Source of the DNA: Liriodendron chinense
Taxonomy: Eukaryota; Streptophyta; Magnoliopsida; Magnoliales; Magnoliaceae
NCBI GenBank assembly: GCA_003013855.2
Contig: ML058408.1
Coordinates: 2,294,001-2,358,000 of the forward strand
DNA: 64,000 bases
Direction: 5' to 3'
Part shown: piece by piece, positions 53,851 through 64,000 of the stretch
How positions within the stretch are numbered: the stretch's first letter is position 1
How the letters are laid out: each line of letters begins with the position of its first letter
Position numbers and translations under genes: made by a program
Notes under the pieces: model-generated
What the model saw: only the letters and a program-made list of their open reading frames with translations
The model's database searches: none
Told to the model about the DNA's origin: nothing

Positions 53851-54127
53851 GGCCACATACAAAACAGGCAGTTGCTATTCTGGGCTCAGAAAAATACTGA
53901 GCACTGCGTAACCTTACGCGGTTTCTGGAAGATTCCGACGCAATCGAGCGTCCTCACTATAGAAGGACACCTAGAGGCTCTTCCTAGGGTATCATAGAAG
54001 CCAAGGGACGTCATGAGAGAGGAAGGAAGCCGTCGTGGAGGGTCTACAACCCTCCAAACTCTGGTTTTTCTATGTTTTCTAGGTTTTTCATGAGTTTTAG
54101 TTGTAGTATGATAATGCTCGGCTAGAA

Positions 54128-54149
54128 TCTCTCAGCTAAGGCTGAGAGG
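54128..54149 (+). promoter_or_regulatory. R/U5 stem-loop with compensatory change, second F3 LTR
   Basis: TCTCTCAGC, loop TAAG, GCTGAGAGG: one T-A pair of the G1 stem has become C-G, keeping the stem. Followed by TGAAGCTTGTAG. Confidence 0.8.
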
Positions 54150-54934
54150 TGAAGCTTGTAGCTAATTTCATGTTTGATTCAGTTTAGTTCAAGTAATTTT
54201 ACTTCAAGTTTGGATTTTTGCATCTTTTAGTTCCCAAAGTTGATAGTTTTTTATGTTTTATGAGAGTTCATGTGCTCCGGACATGGATTCCTTGCAATTC
54301 TCTGAGATTATCATGTTTGTTTGTTTTGATTAGAATTATAGTAATCCTTGAGCAGGCTGATAAGTGCCTAATATTGTATAATTAACCCTGGTTGTTAAGG
54401 GCATTATCATTGTTTTTTTGGTTAATTATCCCTCATTGAGCGATTTTTCAATGTTCAGGTGATCAGGAGAAGTTGGACAAGGTCTGAGCCAATCAAGGCG
54501 ATTAAAGGCCCTAAAGTGATCAAGATAAAATATGTGGTGATCATGAAGAAAATCGGGCCGTAAAGATCAAATGATGGATGATCCAGCAATCCCACAAGTG
54601 CTGGCCCAACTTACATCAGCGCCGTCATCAACAATCGTCCATCCTTACAGCTGTAGCAGCTTGGTGGCCTCCACGTTGCAACCATGGCCAACATGCCAAC
54701 TGATGATCACGTCACCATCCATGAAGAGGACGGCTCCAACGTGAGCCGCAACTGCTCTCCATCCCAGCTTCACGTCCTTCACAACTGCAGCGGACCCAAT
54801 TCACCTCAGCCGTCAAGAAGATGGAGTAGAGATTAGATCTTTACCATCCAGAACTCCTCTGCACTGTGCATCAGCCCCACCTGTTGAACGTGCTCCACAG
54901 CAGCTCTCGACCCTTGCACATGTTCCAGCAAAAG

Positions 54935-55065
54935 GAGCTCTCTCTCTAGCTCTCTCCCTCTCTCTCTCCCTCTCTCTCTCTCTTGCTCTCTTCCCAACAC
55001 ATGTCTCTCTCTCTCTCTCTTACTCTCTTCCCAACACATGTCTCTCTCTCTCTCTCCTTCTCTCC
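54935..55065 (+). repeat. CT-rich minisatellite in the F2 LTR
   Basis: Alternating (CT)n runs and copies of CTTCCCAACACATG at about 54989, 55028 and 55067, upstream of the TATA box. Confidence 0.9.
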
Positions 55066-55275
55066 TCCCAACACATGGAGTGCCACCTAGGCTTGGGAGC
55101 CACCTAGGCTTGGGAGCCTCTCAAAAGTCTATAAAAGGAGGCCTCTCCTCCTCATTTCAATCATCCCCATACAAGAGTTCTCTCTTCTTTAGTCCTCTCT
55201 TCTTTCTTTTGTAGTGTAGAGTAGTTTTCTCTTTTGTAGAGATTTTAGTCTTCCATTGTAGCATGGTTGGCTAAA

Positions 55276-55295
55276 CCTCTAGCTAAGGCTAGGGG
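55276..55295 (+). promoter_or_regulatory. R/U5 stem-loop, F2 LTR
   Basis: CCTCTAGC, loop TAAG, GCTAGGGG: an 8-bp stem with one T-G pair, shorter by one pair than in F1 and F3, followed by TGAAGCC. Confidence 0.72.
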
Positions 55296-56216
55296 TGAAG
55301 CCTTTGAAGAAATTTGCAAGCTTTGGTTCTTTTGGTTCAACATTGTGTGGTGTAAATGTTAGAGTTCTCTTTGGTTGATTGGTTTGGTTATCCACCTCGG
55401 CAGATGCTTTGTTGTGTAAGCGCCTTGATCCATCGTCGACTCCAAGCACGTTGGATGCTTGGGATCCCTTACACACCAATTAGCTAGTTCATGATCGATA
55501 AAGTCCCTTGATCCATCGTCGACTCCGGGCATGTTGGATGCTTTAAATTCCCTACGGTCATCGAGCTAGTATAGGTAAAGTCATCGATCTGTAAAATCCC
55601 TTGATCCATTGTAGACTCCGGGCACATTGGATGCTTTGGATTCCCTGCGATCGATAGATGAGATCTTAACTGGTTGGATCGGTCAATCAAAGCCTCCTAT
55701 CTTGTAAGTATGCATTTGATCGTATGAATTGTGATCTTATCGGTTGACTTGTTGGCAAAGTTGTTGATTTGTACAATTCCTTGATCCATTGTCGACTCCG
55801 GGCACAGTGGATGCTTGGAATTCCCTGCGATCAACTAACGAGTGCTTCATGGTCAAATCAATCGATTCAGATCACCATCTTTTATGAAATATGCAGTGGT
55901 TTAACTGTTTCATCTTCTGATTGGAATGAATCTTTATTCGATTCTAGTCGAGTTATAGTTGGACCAATGAATCAAATCTTGTGAATGAATCAAAGGTGGA
56001 TCCCTGATGCCTTAGCCCCTTTTCTATTTTTGTCTTTCACCACACACAACTTGCTCCACTCTCGTGGATAAATGAGATTTCATCTCACTCACCTAAACTA
56101 ATTCCTCTAAGTGTTCTTAACCCTAATCCCTGTGGATCGACCTCGGTCTTACCGAGTATTTTACTACTTCGCTACCTGCACTTGGGTGTGCAATCTTCGG
56201 GTTGTAGCCAAGTTTT

Positions 56217-56234
56217 TGGCGCCGTTGCCGGGGA
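56217..56234 (+). promoter_or_regulatory. Primer binding site, G7 (tRNA-Asp type)
   Basis: TGGCGCCGTTGCCGGGGA, perfect, six bases after the LTR. Confidence 0.95.
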
Positions 56235-56391
56235 TTGGCATCGGTTTAAGAATATTTTTGGAATTGGTTTATAGTATATATATTGTCAATAGTCTACTAA
56301 CTTATTTTATTTTGTTGCTCTCAGGAATCACTCATAGATAAGTGTTCTTCTTTCCGGGTAACTTCTTTCCTTATCTCCTTGTTTTGTGTTT

Positions 56392-58083
56392 ATGCGTAAG
56401 TGGACTCGTGATCACATAAGACGTCTTCTAAGCGACAAAATTTTGGTTAAAGGTCTATCCAATCACTGTGTTAGAAAACTTCCTGATACTTGTGAATTAA
56501 CCATAAACATGGCCGAGAATGAAAATGAATATGATCAAGATGAGAATGAAGTACACAATGAGCCACCATTTAGGAGTTTACGTGATTACTTGCAACCTGC
56601 AAGAACGAGTACTCCTTCTTGTATGGTTTTTCCGGTGAATGCGGGCAACATTGATTTTAAACCTGGAGTGATACAGTTAGTTCCTAAATTTCATGGACTC
56701 GACTCTGAAAGTCCCTATTTACATTTGAGGGAATTTGATGAAGTAATCGCTACTTTGCACTACGATAACGTTTCTGATGACGTGGTTAGGTTAAAACTAT
56801 TTCCTTTTTCTTTGAAGGAGAAGGCCAAGCCTTGGTTGCACTCCTTAAGGCCCAGAACCATAGGGACATGGCAAGAGATGACTAGGGAATTTCTTAAAAA
56901 GTTTTTCCCTATTCATAAGACCAACACCCTGAAACGAGATATAATGAATTTCTCCCAAAAGGAGAATGAAACTTTTTTTCAGTGTTGGGAACGTTTCAAG
57001 GAACTCTTACTTGCCTGCCCACATCATGGCTACGAAACATGGGGCTTGATTAGCTTCTTCTATAATGGATTGAGCCCAGTCATGCGCCAATTCGTAGAAA
57101 TGATGTGTAATGGGGAGTTTATGAGCAAAGGTTTTGATGAGGCTATGGAATACTTTGACTTCTTAGCAGAAAATTCCTAATCTTGGGACACATCTGACAA
57201 AACCGCTAAGACCAAGCCTGGGCCCAATGAAAAAAGAGATGTTTATCTTTTAACCGAGGATGACGATGTCAATGCAAAGATAGCAGGGCTCACACGTAAA
57301 ATAGAAGTCATGGAATTAAGGAAGGTCAACGCTATTAAAACCAGGGAAACTGAAAGTGTTTGTGACATTTGTAAGAGCGATGCACACTTCACGAAGGGTT
57401 GTCCTACAATCCCGTCTTTTCAAGAATTATTGCACGATCAAGCCAATGTCATGAATACTTATCAAAGGCCTTTCAATGCCCCAATGTCAAACACGTATAA
57501 TCTTAATTGGCGGAACCATCCCAACTTCAGTTGGAGAAACGGACAAACTGCCAATGTAGGCAATAATCCTCAAGTGCCTTCCACTGGCACACCTGTATGT
57601 GCCCCCACCAAGGAAGACCCTAGAGGATACTTTGCATACATTTACGGAGGGACAAGCTCAAATCAATCAGAGACAAGATCAGAACATCACGCACATCATG
57701 CAAACCCTCCAAGAGCTCAAAACTTCCATTGAAAGAATCGAATCACGACAGAATGTTAAGGAGAAAGGGACCTTTCTGGCCCAACCTCAACCTAACCCGA
57801 GGGGACAGTATGAGGTGAATGATTCGGGTTCTTCCAACCCTCATGTTGAGCACACTAAATCTGTCACCACCCTAAGAAGTGGTAAGGTGATTGAAAAAGA
57901 TATTCCTAGGACAGTTGATAAACCTAAGGAATCATCTAAATCGAAGAGTGATGACAGATCTAGTGATGATCAACTTAAGAAGGAGACAGAGCATGTTTTT
58001 GAACCAGTGGTCCCGTTTCCCCAACGCCTACTCTCATCTAAAGCAATGGTTAAAGCTCAAGATGTCTTGGAAGTTTTAAACAA
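56392..58083 (+). pseudogene. gag: Gag of G7
   Basis: ATG at 56392 (MRKWTRDHIRR) is chosen because the first residues resemble MPHWARD of G1; an in-frame ATG also occurs at 56386. The core has FRSLRDYLQPARTSTPS, KFHGLDSESPYLHLREFDEV, QCWERFKELLLACPHHGYE and MRQFVEMMCNGEFMSK. TAA at 57178 interrupts just after LAENS; the same frame continues to the knuckle CDICKSDAHFTKGC. A frame change near 57600 moves the linker (SVTTLRSGKVIEKDIP) to another frame, and a further change occurs near 58080. Confidence 0.92.
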
Positions 58084-61000
58084 GTGAAAATCAACATACC
58101 CTTGTTGGATGCAATCAAGCAAATACCTTCATATGCTAAGTTCCTGAAAGATCTTTGTACTATTAAGCACAAGCTCAATGTACAAAAGAAAGCCTTTTTG
58201 ACTGAACAGGTTAGTGCTATCATTAACCAAAACTCTCCCCCAAAATACAAAGATCCAGGAAGTCCTACTATTACTTGCATAATAGGGAACTTTCGGGTCG
58301 AACAAGCACTTCTTGACTTAGGGGTGAGTGTCAATCTAAACCCTTCTCGGTTTACGAACAGTTGGGACTCGGTGAATTGAAACCCACCAGGACCACCTTG
58401 CAACTTGCCGATCGATCTGTACGGATACCGAGAGGAGTAGTGGAAGATGTGTTGGTACAAGTCAACAAATTTTACTTCCTAGTAGACTTCATCGTCTTGG
58501 ATACCCAACCCATAACAAATGTTAGCACCCAGATACCTGTTATTCTTGGCCGACCATTCCTGGGAACTTCCAATGCTGTGATCAACTGCAGTAATGGGGT
58601 CGTGAAGTTTTCATTTGGCAATATGAAGTTAGAGCTAAATGTTTTCAACATGTGTAAACAACAAGGGAATGATGATGAGATCCATGAGGCCAACCTGATC
58701 GATACCCTCATGGAAGAAGAATTCCTTCTAACCTCTCTGTCCGAACCCTTAGAAGCATGTCTAGCCCACTTTGCTGATTCTGATGATGAGACAATTTTGG
58801 AAGTGGTGAATGGATTGTTAGAATCCACCCTTGTGCATGATACAAACCAGTGGAGGCCTCATTTTGAAAAACTCTCTCTAAATGATTCACGACCTCTACC
58901 ATCAAGAATTGAAGCACCAAAGCTTGACCTGAAGCCATTCCCTTTAGAACTGAAATATACATACTTGGGTCAAGACAATACTTTTCCTGTGGTTATTTCA
59001 TCTCACCTTGATAAAGACCAAGAGAACAAATTGATCAATGTTCTCAAGGAACACAAAGATGCCATAGGTTGGACAATTGCCGACATCAAGGGAATTGATC
59101 CCCTGATTTGTACCCATAGGATACACCTCGAGGAGAATGCTAAACCCCCTAGACAACCACAAAGGAGATTGAATCCAAACATGACTGAAGTGGTTAGAGC
59201 CGAGGTCCTCAAGCTATTGGATGTGGGTATCATCTACCCTGTTTCAGATAGCCAATGGGTAAGTCCAACCCAAGTGGTACGCAAAAAATCTGGAGTTACC
59301 ATAGTTGCGAATGCAGACAGTGAGTTGGTACCAACTAGAGTCACTACTGGTTGGAGAATGTGTATCAACTATAGGAAACTGAATACTGTTACTAGGAAGG
59401 ACCACTTTCCTTTACCATTCATTGATCAAATGTTAGAGAGGTTAGCTGGTCACTCCTATTACTGTTTCCTAGATGGGTACTCTGGATACAACCAAATAGA
59501 GATTGCCTTAGAAGATCAAGAGAAAACCACATTCACTTGTCCATTTGGCACCTTTACGTACAAGAGGATGCCTTTCGGACTGTGTAATGCTCCTGCCACT
59601 TTTCAGAGATGCATGCTTAGCATTTTCTCTGACATGGTTGGACATTTCTTGGAAGTCTTCATGGACGACTTCTCGGTATTTGGTTGTTCCTTTGATGAAT
59701 GTTTGAACCATTTACAATTGGTCTTGACAAGGTGTGAAGAAAAGAATCTTGTTTTGAATTGGGAAAAGTGTCATTTTATGGTTCAAAAGGGAATTGTTCT
59801 TGGACATAATATTTCGTCCAACGGAATAGAAGTAGACAAGGCAAAGATCGACTTAATTGCCAACCTACCGGCTCCCATAAGTGTACGAAACATTCGTTCT
59901 TTTTTGGGTCATGCAGGATTCTATAGGAGATTTATAAAGGACTTCAGTCATATCTCTCGTCCATTATGTAATCTCCTGCAAAAGGATGCTCCATTCGAGT
60001 GGACCAATGACTGCCAAGAAGCTTTCACCAAGCTTAAAGGCATGTTGACCAGCGCACCGATAATGCAACCACCCGATTGGACTATACCTTTTGAAATCAT
60101 GTGTGACGTAAGTGACTATGCTGTTGGGGCAGTTTTGGGGCAAAGAAAAGACAAGAAGCCCTATGTTATATACTACGCAAGTAAAACCTTGAACAGTGCG
60201 CAAGTAAACTACTCTACTACGGAAAAGGAACTCCTTGCTGTAGTCTTTGCACTTGGCAAGTTCAGGTCCTACTTAATTGGGTCCAAAATTGTGATTTTTA
60301 CTTATCATGCGGCTCTCAAGTATCTTCTTTCTAAGAAAGATGCTAAGCCTCGCTTGCTCAGATGGATCCTTTTGCTCTAAGAATTCGACCTTGAAATTCG
60401 AGATAAAAAGGGAGTAGAAAACGTAGTGGCTGATCACTTATCTCGCCTAGTACTCTCTGATTCCGTAGAGACGACACCGATAAAGGACACTTTCCCTGAT
60501 GAACAGTTGTTTGAAGTCTCTTACCAACCTTGGTTTGCTGACATTGTTAACTATCTTGCTGCAGGAAGAATTCTGAGTCATTAGACCCCACAAGATAAAA
60601 GGAAATTTTTCACAGAGGTATGCAACTTTTTCTGGGATGATCCGTATCTGTTCAAATACTACCCAAATCAGATCATAAGGAGGTGTGTTCCAGATAATGA
60701 ACAAACCAGTGTCATCTCCTTTTGCCATTCTTATGCATGTGGTGGTCATTTCTCTTCTAAGAAAACTGCTGCCAAGATTCTCCAGTGCGGTTTCTACTGG
60801 CCTTCAATATTCAAGGACACCCATGTTTTTTGCAAAGCATGTGACCGTTGTCAGAAGTTGGGAGGAATCTCCCGTAGAAATATGATGCCTTTAAATCCGA
60901 TATTGATCATCGAAGTTTTCGACTGTTGGGGCATCGATTTCATGGGACCATTCCCTTCCTCATTTGGATATTTGTATATCCTATTGGCTGTCGATTATGT

Positions 61001-61186
61001 CTCCAAATGGGTTGAGGCAATCTCATGTAGAACCAATGATCACAAAACGGTTCTACGATTTCTAAAAGAGAATATTTTATCAAGATTTGGGACGCCTCGA
61101 GCCATTATCAGTGATGGGGGTACACACTTCTGTAACAGACCTTTCGAGGCTTTAATGAAGAGATATGGTATCACACACAAGGTGAG
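58084..61186 (+). pseudogene. pol: Pol of G7: protease, RT, RNase H, partial integrase
   Basis: KINIPLLDAIKQIPSYAKF opens the region. The protease site is LLDLGVS, with the usual Ala changed to Val. A frameshift near 58345 precedes a 672-codon frame (58362-60380). RT keeps MPFGLCNAPATFQ and FMDDFS. RNase H has CDVSDY, TEKELLAVVF, then TYHAALKYLL: the third catalytic Asp is Tyr. TAA at 60378 and TAG near 60583 interrupt the frame, which continues in phase. Integrase shows the finger (HSYACGGH, CKACDRC), DFMGPFPSS and IISDGGT, then is cut at ITHKV before the catalytic Glu. Confidence 0.93.
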
Positions 61187-61970
61187 TGTTCGCTTCCCCA
61201 AGTGTAGGGTTGCGATGTAGTAATAAACTTGGTAAGATCGAGGTCGATCCACAGGAACTTAGGATTTCACAAACACATCCAAAAGTGTCTATTGAAAGCT
61301 AATAATCAGATTTTGAATAAGATTGATGTGAGTAGCAGTTTTAAACTAATTTGAATGTAAACAATTATAAACAGGCACTAGGGGTTCAAGGATCCACTTG
61401 TAGCAATCCTTGATGTTCAATCCGCTGTGGTTTTTCATTCTCTCAACTAGAATCGACATTAAGGTCTATCTAGTCGGATGATAGAGCTGTTAAACCAAAC
61501 AATCTGCCATATGTAAGTTCAATGCATAAGATTCACTCAATGTAGGCTGAGCTGAGCATGCTTAATTGCATAGGTCATTCCCCTTTCCTAAAGGTCCAGT
61601 CCACAATCATAATCATCCTCAAGTCCTGTCACAAGACAAGGCTAGATCATGATTTGAACTTGATTCAAATCACATGCACAATCCCTTACATAATTCAGAA
61701 AATCAAAAAAATAGAACTTTGGTAGGAAGTCCCTTCATGAAGATCATAGTACTAGAGCGCACTCCGATTCCTCGGATCATACAGGTCTAGACTGATACAA
61801 ACCAATTAAGAAGTTAAGTAATTCTCCCAAACATCCATGAGTCATCATAAGACTAAGAAAAACTACTTAAAAACTTGTATAAACTTCAAACCATAGTTCA
61901 TAATCATGAATTCCACACTTAAAACCAACTAACTACGAATTAAAACATCTTGGATCCACTACAAGCTTTA

Positions 61971-61992
61971 CCTCTTAGCCCTAGCTAAGAGG
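61971..61992 (-). promoter_or_regulatory. R/U5 stem-loop, G8 LTR
   Basis: Minus strand CCTCTTAGC, loop TAGG, GCTAAGAGG, perfect 9-bp stem. Confidence 0.8.
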
Positions 61993-62267
61993 TTTAGCTG
62001 CTCATGATCCAAGGAAACATGAAACAACTAAAAAATTCATAAAAACAGCAAAACAAACTAGAAGGAGTTGTAGAACTCCGAAATCTACTTCCGTCGCCTC
62101 CAACCTCGCTTAAACCCTCCTAAGATACCCTAGGAACGATCCCTAGGTGTCCTTTTATAGTAGGGAGGCTCCACAACTTCAGAAAGATTGAGAATCTGCG
62201 TAAGAGTTACGCAGTGCGCAGAGAAAATCGGCGCTAAAGATGGAAATTTCCGTTTCTTCACGTGGCC

Positions 62268-62453
62268 GACCGGTCTGGACCGGTCGGACTGGGCTGGCCG
62301 ACCGGTCAAGACCGGTTGTGCCACTCCAGCAGTAGTCCAACAGCCTTGGCCGACCGGTCAAGACCGGTCGTGCCTCTCCAGCAGCAGTCCAGCGTGCTTA
62401 GCTGACCGGTCAAGACTGGTCTGGCTCTCTTGACCGACCGGTCAAGACCGGTC
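62268..62453 (-). repeat. GACCGGTC array, G8 LTR
   Basis: Pairs of GACCGGTC separated mostly by AA or TG (GACCGGTC-AA-GACCGGTC), five pairs in about 186 bp; one partner reads GACCGGTT and one GACTGGTC. Spacers contain CTCCAGCAG and GTCCAGCG. Confidence 0.94.
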
Positions 62454-62703
62454 AGTTTCTTCTTTCTTCTTCTTTTCTTCATTTCTTTCAAAAACTTTCT
62501 TCTTTCCTTGCTTCTTTCTTCCTTCGGCCCACCTTGGGTCTTCGTCCAAGGTTCTTAATAAGCTCTTTTCATCTTCAATTAGGTGGAGTCCACTCTCAAA
62601 CCTGCAATCACAAAACATGCATTAGATTAGTCTATAAACCATGCAAACCTCGCACAATGAGTGATGAATTAGGGTTAGAATATGCACAATTAAGAGCTCA
62701 ACA

Positions 62704-62716
62704 CACCCCCCAACCA
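62704..62716 (-). promoter_or_regulatory. Terminal polypurine tract of G8
   Basis: Minus strand TGGTTGGGGGGTG abutting the LTR. A second copy of the same 13 bases lies at 63626-63638. Confidence 0.88.
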
Positions 62717-63837
62717 GCATTTTGCTAGTCCCGAGCAAAACATGCGTGAAGCTAATCCCATTCTTCAAAACTCAACTCTCTTTCAGAAACCCTTCTTCTA
62801 TACATCCCAAGACATACAAGTGTAAGATTCAGAATTATTTGGTGACAGAAGTTGAAACTGTAAACCCTCAAGACATGATAAGCATTTATATGAGATTCCC
62901 GCTGATTGGTTGATAAACAGAAGAATTTGAACAAATTCAATCTAGTGTGGATAGTGAAAATTCATCTCATGAGTTTCTAGGATTATCTTCTTCATGGATC
63001 AACCAGACTATAGATCTTCAAGGTACATGGAGCTACATCAAGCCAATGACAGGAATTTGCCTTACCGTCCTTCCAACGACTTTCACACTATGTCCCATTT
63101 CCGGCTTTGGTTACGGGTAGACCATCCCCCGGTTGGTAGTAGGTAGCCCTAATCAGAATTTTCCACCATTTTTCCATCATTCCCAATTTCATCCTTCATT
63201 TTCCTTTTTCTTTTAATTTAGATAGAATTTTTAGAAATCCATATCCAGCATTGTTTTCCCATGGACAAGGATGGACAAAGTACCCCGGCTTGTCTTCTCA
63301 ACACCTTAATTCATAGCCTAGTTAATCCATAAATCACATAACCCTTTCAACCCATGAAAATCATGTAATGTGGACTAGGTGTAAAAGTGTTCAGATTTTC
63401 TATCAATCACAGAAATAGGGGAATTCACATATAAAACCATTACGCTATGAAAGATTCCAGACATACAGCCCCATACACTTCATATCTCCTCCTCTTATGC
63501 TCATATCATCTGGAATGCATAGAGACAATGTTTTCCAAAAGAGTTTCGAATTTTGGAAAAATCGAAAAATTTCCACATAATTGCCTGAGATGTTACAAAA
63601 CGCTGAATTTATCCAAGTGATCCTACACCCCCCAACCAAATTTTGCATTGTCCTCAATGTAAAAGATGTGCAATAAACAAACATGAGAGCAATGTGAACA
63701 TAAAAGGGAGTGAGGAGTGAGAGTACCTGAAAGGTGAAAAGTGGAATTCTTCCTCCTTCTAACAAACCTAAGCAAAAGTAAACAAAAGCAACAAAATCCT
63801 AATCCTAACTACTCTATACCTCCGTCAGACTAGGAGA
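62717..63837 (-). other. G8 3' untranslated region
   Basis: About 1.1 kb, non-coding, matching G1 12534-13645 in order. It includes the internal polypurine copy at 63626-63638 with the CATTG-TCCT-CAATG inverted repeat next to it. Confidence 0.87.
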
Positions 63838-64000
63838 TCAATCATCCTGATACACAGGATCATTCAGGGGTATGGACATACCTTCTGAAGGAAATTTCTC
63901 AAAGAACGGCTTTAATCGCTACCCATTAGCCTTAAAAATGTTGCCGTTCCTTGGATTTAACAGCTCGACAGTCCCATATGGCTAGACAGTTTAAACAATG
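63838..64000 (-). pseudogene. pol: C-terminal end of G8 Pol (integrase)
   Basis: Minus strand reads YGTVELLNPRNGNIFKANG, a TAG, then RLKPFFEKFPSEGMSIPLND and PVYQDD with TGA at 63838. It matches the end of G1 Pol (to 12533). The rest is outside the window. Confidence 0.88.

Larger units (their letters stand above)
53369..54357 (+). mobile_element. F3 LTR, left part
   Basis: Starts TGTTGAACCTCCAATTTATA as in the F3 solo LTR and contains an array (53609-53850), a TATA-like CTATAGAAGG near 53957 and the R/U5 hairpin (54128-54149). It stops at 54357 where the G7 LTR begins; the remainder would lie beyond the window. Confidence 0.9.
54358..56210 (+). mobile_element. G7 5' LTR (F2 family)
   Basis: 1,853 bp from TGATAAGTGCCTAATATTG to GGTTGTAGCCA. 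CT-rich minisatellite at about 54935-55065, TATA box CTATAAAAGG at 55129, hairpin 55276-55295, four U5 repeats 55420-55840, U5 hairpin CTCGGTCTTACCGAG at 56142-56156. It has no GACCGGTC array. Confidence 0.93.
54358..61186 (+). mobile_element. G7: F2 Athila-like gypsy element, 3' end missing
   Basis: 5' LTR, perfect tRNA-Asp type PBS, gag and pol up to the integrase core, then cut at 61187 by antisense F1 element G8 (last five bases GTGAG). It sits in the second F3 LTR. The longest open frame of the window (58362-60380) belongs to it. Confidence 0.93.
61187..62703 (-). mobile_element. G8 3' LTR (F1 family)
   Basis: 1,517 bp, minus strand TGTTGAGCTCTTAATTG to GGGGAAGCGAACA. TATA antisense near 62151-62160, perfect hairpin at 61971-61992, array 62268-62453. 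Confidence 0.94.
61187..64000 (-). mobile_element. G8: 3' end of an antisense F1 element
   Basis: 3' LTR (61187-62703), polypurine tract, 3' untranslated region and the last codons of pol, running off the window. The left flank is GTGAG in the G7 integrase gene; the matching duplication would lie beyond 64000. Confidence 0.92.

Overview
The window is plant nuclear DNA built almost entirely of nested LTR retrotransposons. I found no host gene, tRNA, rRNA or CRISPR array. The evidence is primer binding sites for plant initiator tRNA-Met (copia-type) and tRNA-Asp (Athila-like gypsy), Gag/Pol proteins of plant Ty1/copia and Ty3/gypsy lineages, 5-bp target-site duplications (TSDs), and a Tat-type antisense gene. 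A large-genome flowering plant is likely; I cannot name the species.

Family names used here. F1, F2 and F3 are three Athila-like gypsy LTR families: F1 starts TGTTGAGCTC, F2 starts TGATAAGTGCC, F3 starts TGTTGARCCTCC. C1 and C2 are two gag-only copia-type elements (LTR starts TGTTAGTGCAC). G4 and G5 are Tat-type gypsy elements (PBS TGGCGCCGTCTGTGGGAA).

Layout, left half. 1-398 is the end of a copia LTR. 399-1684 is the only stretch without clear transposon content. 1685-3959 is a decayed gypsy fragment (G0) cut at 3960 by copia element C2. The single 5' LTR of C2 is spread over 29.6 kb (3960-33579) because three elements landed in it: a full-length F1 element G1 (4930-15187, TSD CCATC), an abnormal F1-derived composite G2 (15533-22311, flanked by GTTGT), and an F1 solo LTR (22595-33068, TSD TTGAG). 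That solo LTR holds the full-length copia C1 (24047-29909, TSD GTTAT) and an F2 solo LTR (30065-33046). The C2 3' LTR holds an F3 solo LTR (35733-37066).

Layout, right half. Antisense gypsy G3 (37218-42220) abuts Tat element G4 (42221-47945), which carries an F1 solo LTR and an antisense, apparently intron-containing gene. Antisense F1 fragment G6 (47946-49256) is interrupted by Tat element G5 (49257-53368), that by an F3 LTR (53369-54357), that by F2 element G7 (54358-61186), and that by antisense F1 element G8 (61187 to the window end).

All coding regions carry stops, frameshifts or lost catalytic residues, so nothing here looks able to transpose unaided. The most unusual signals are non-coding. 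Arrays of the palindrome GACCGGTC lie upstream of the TATA box in LTRs of both copia and gypsy elements, phased at about 52-55 bp in two of them. A covarying hairpin lies downstream of the TATA box in all three Athila-like families. F1 elements carry a duplicated polypurine tract. One F1 sub-lineage encodes Gag-protease plus an unrecognised C-terminal segment in place of RT and integrase.
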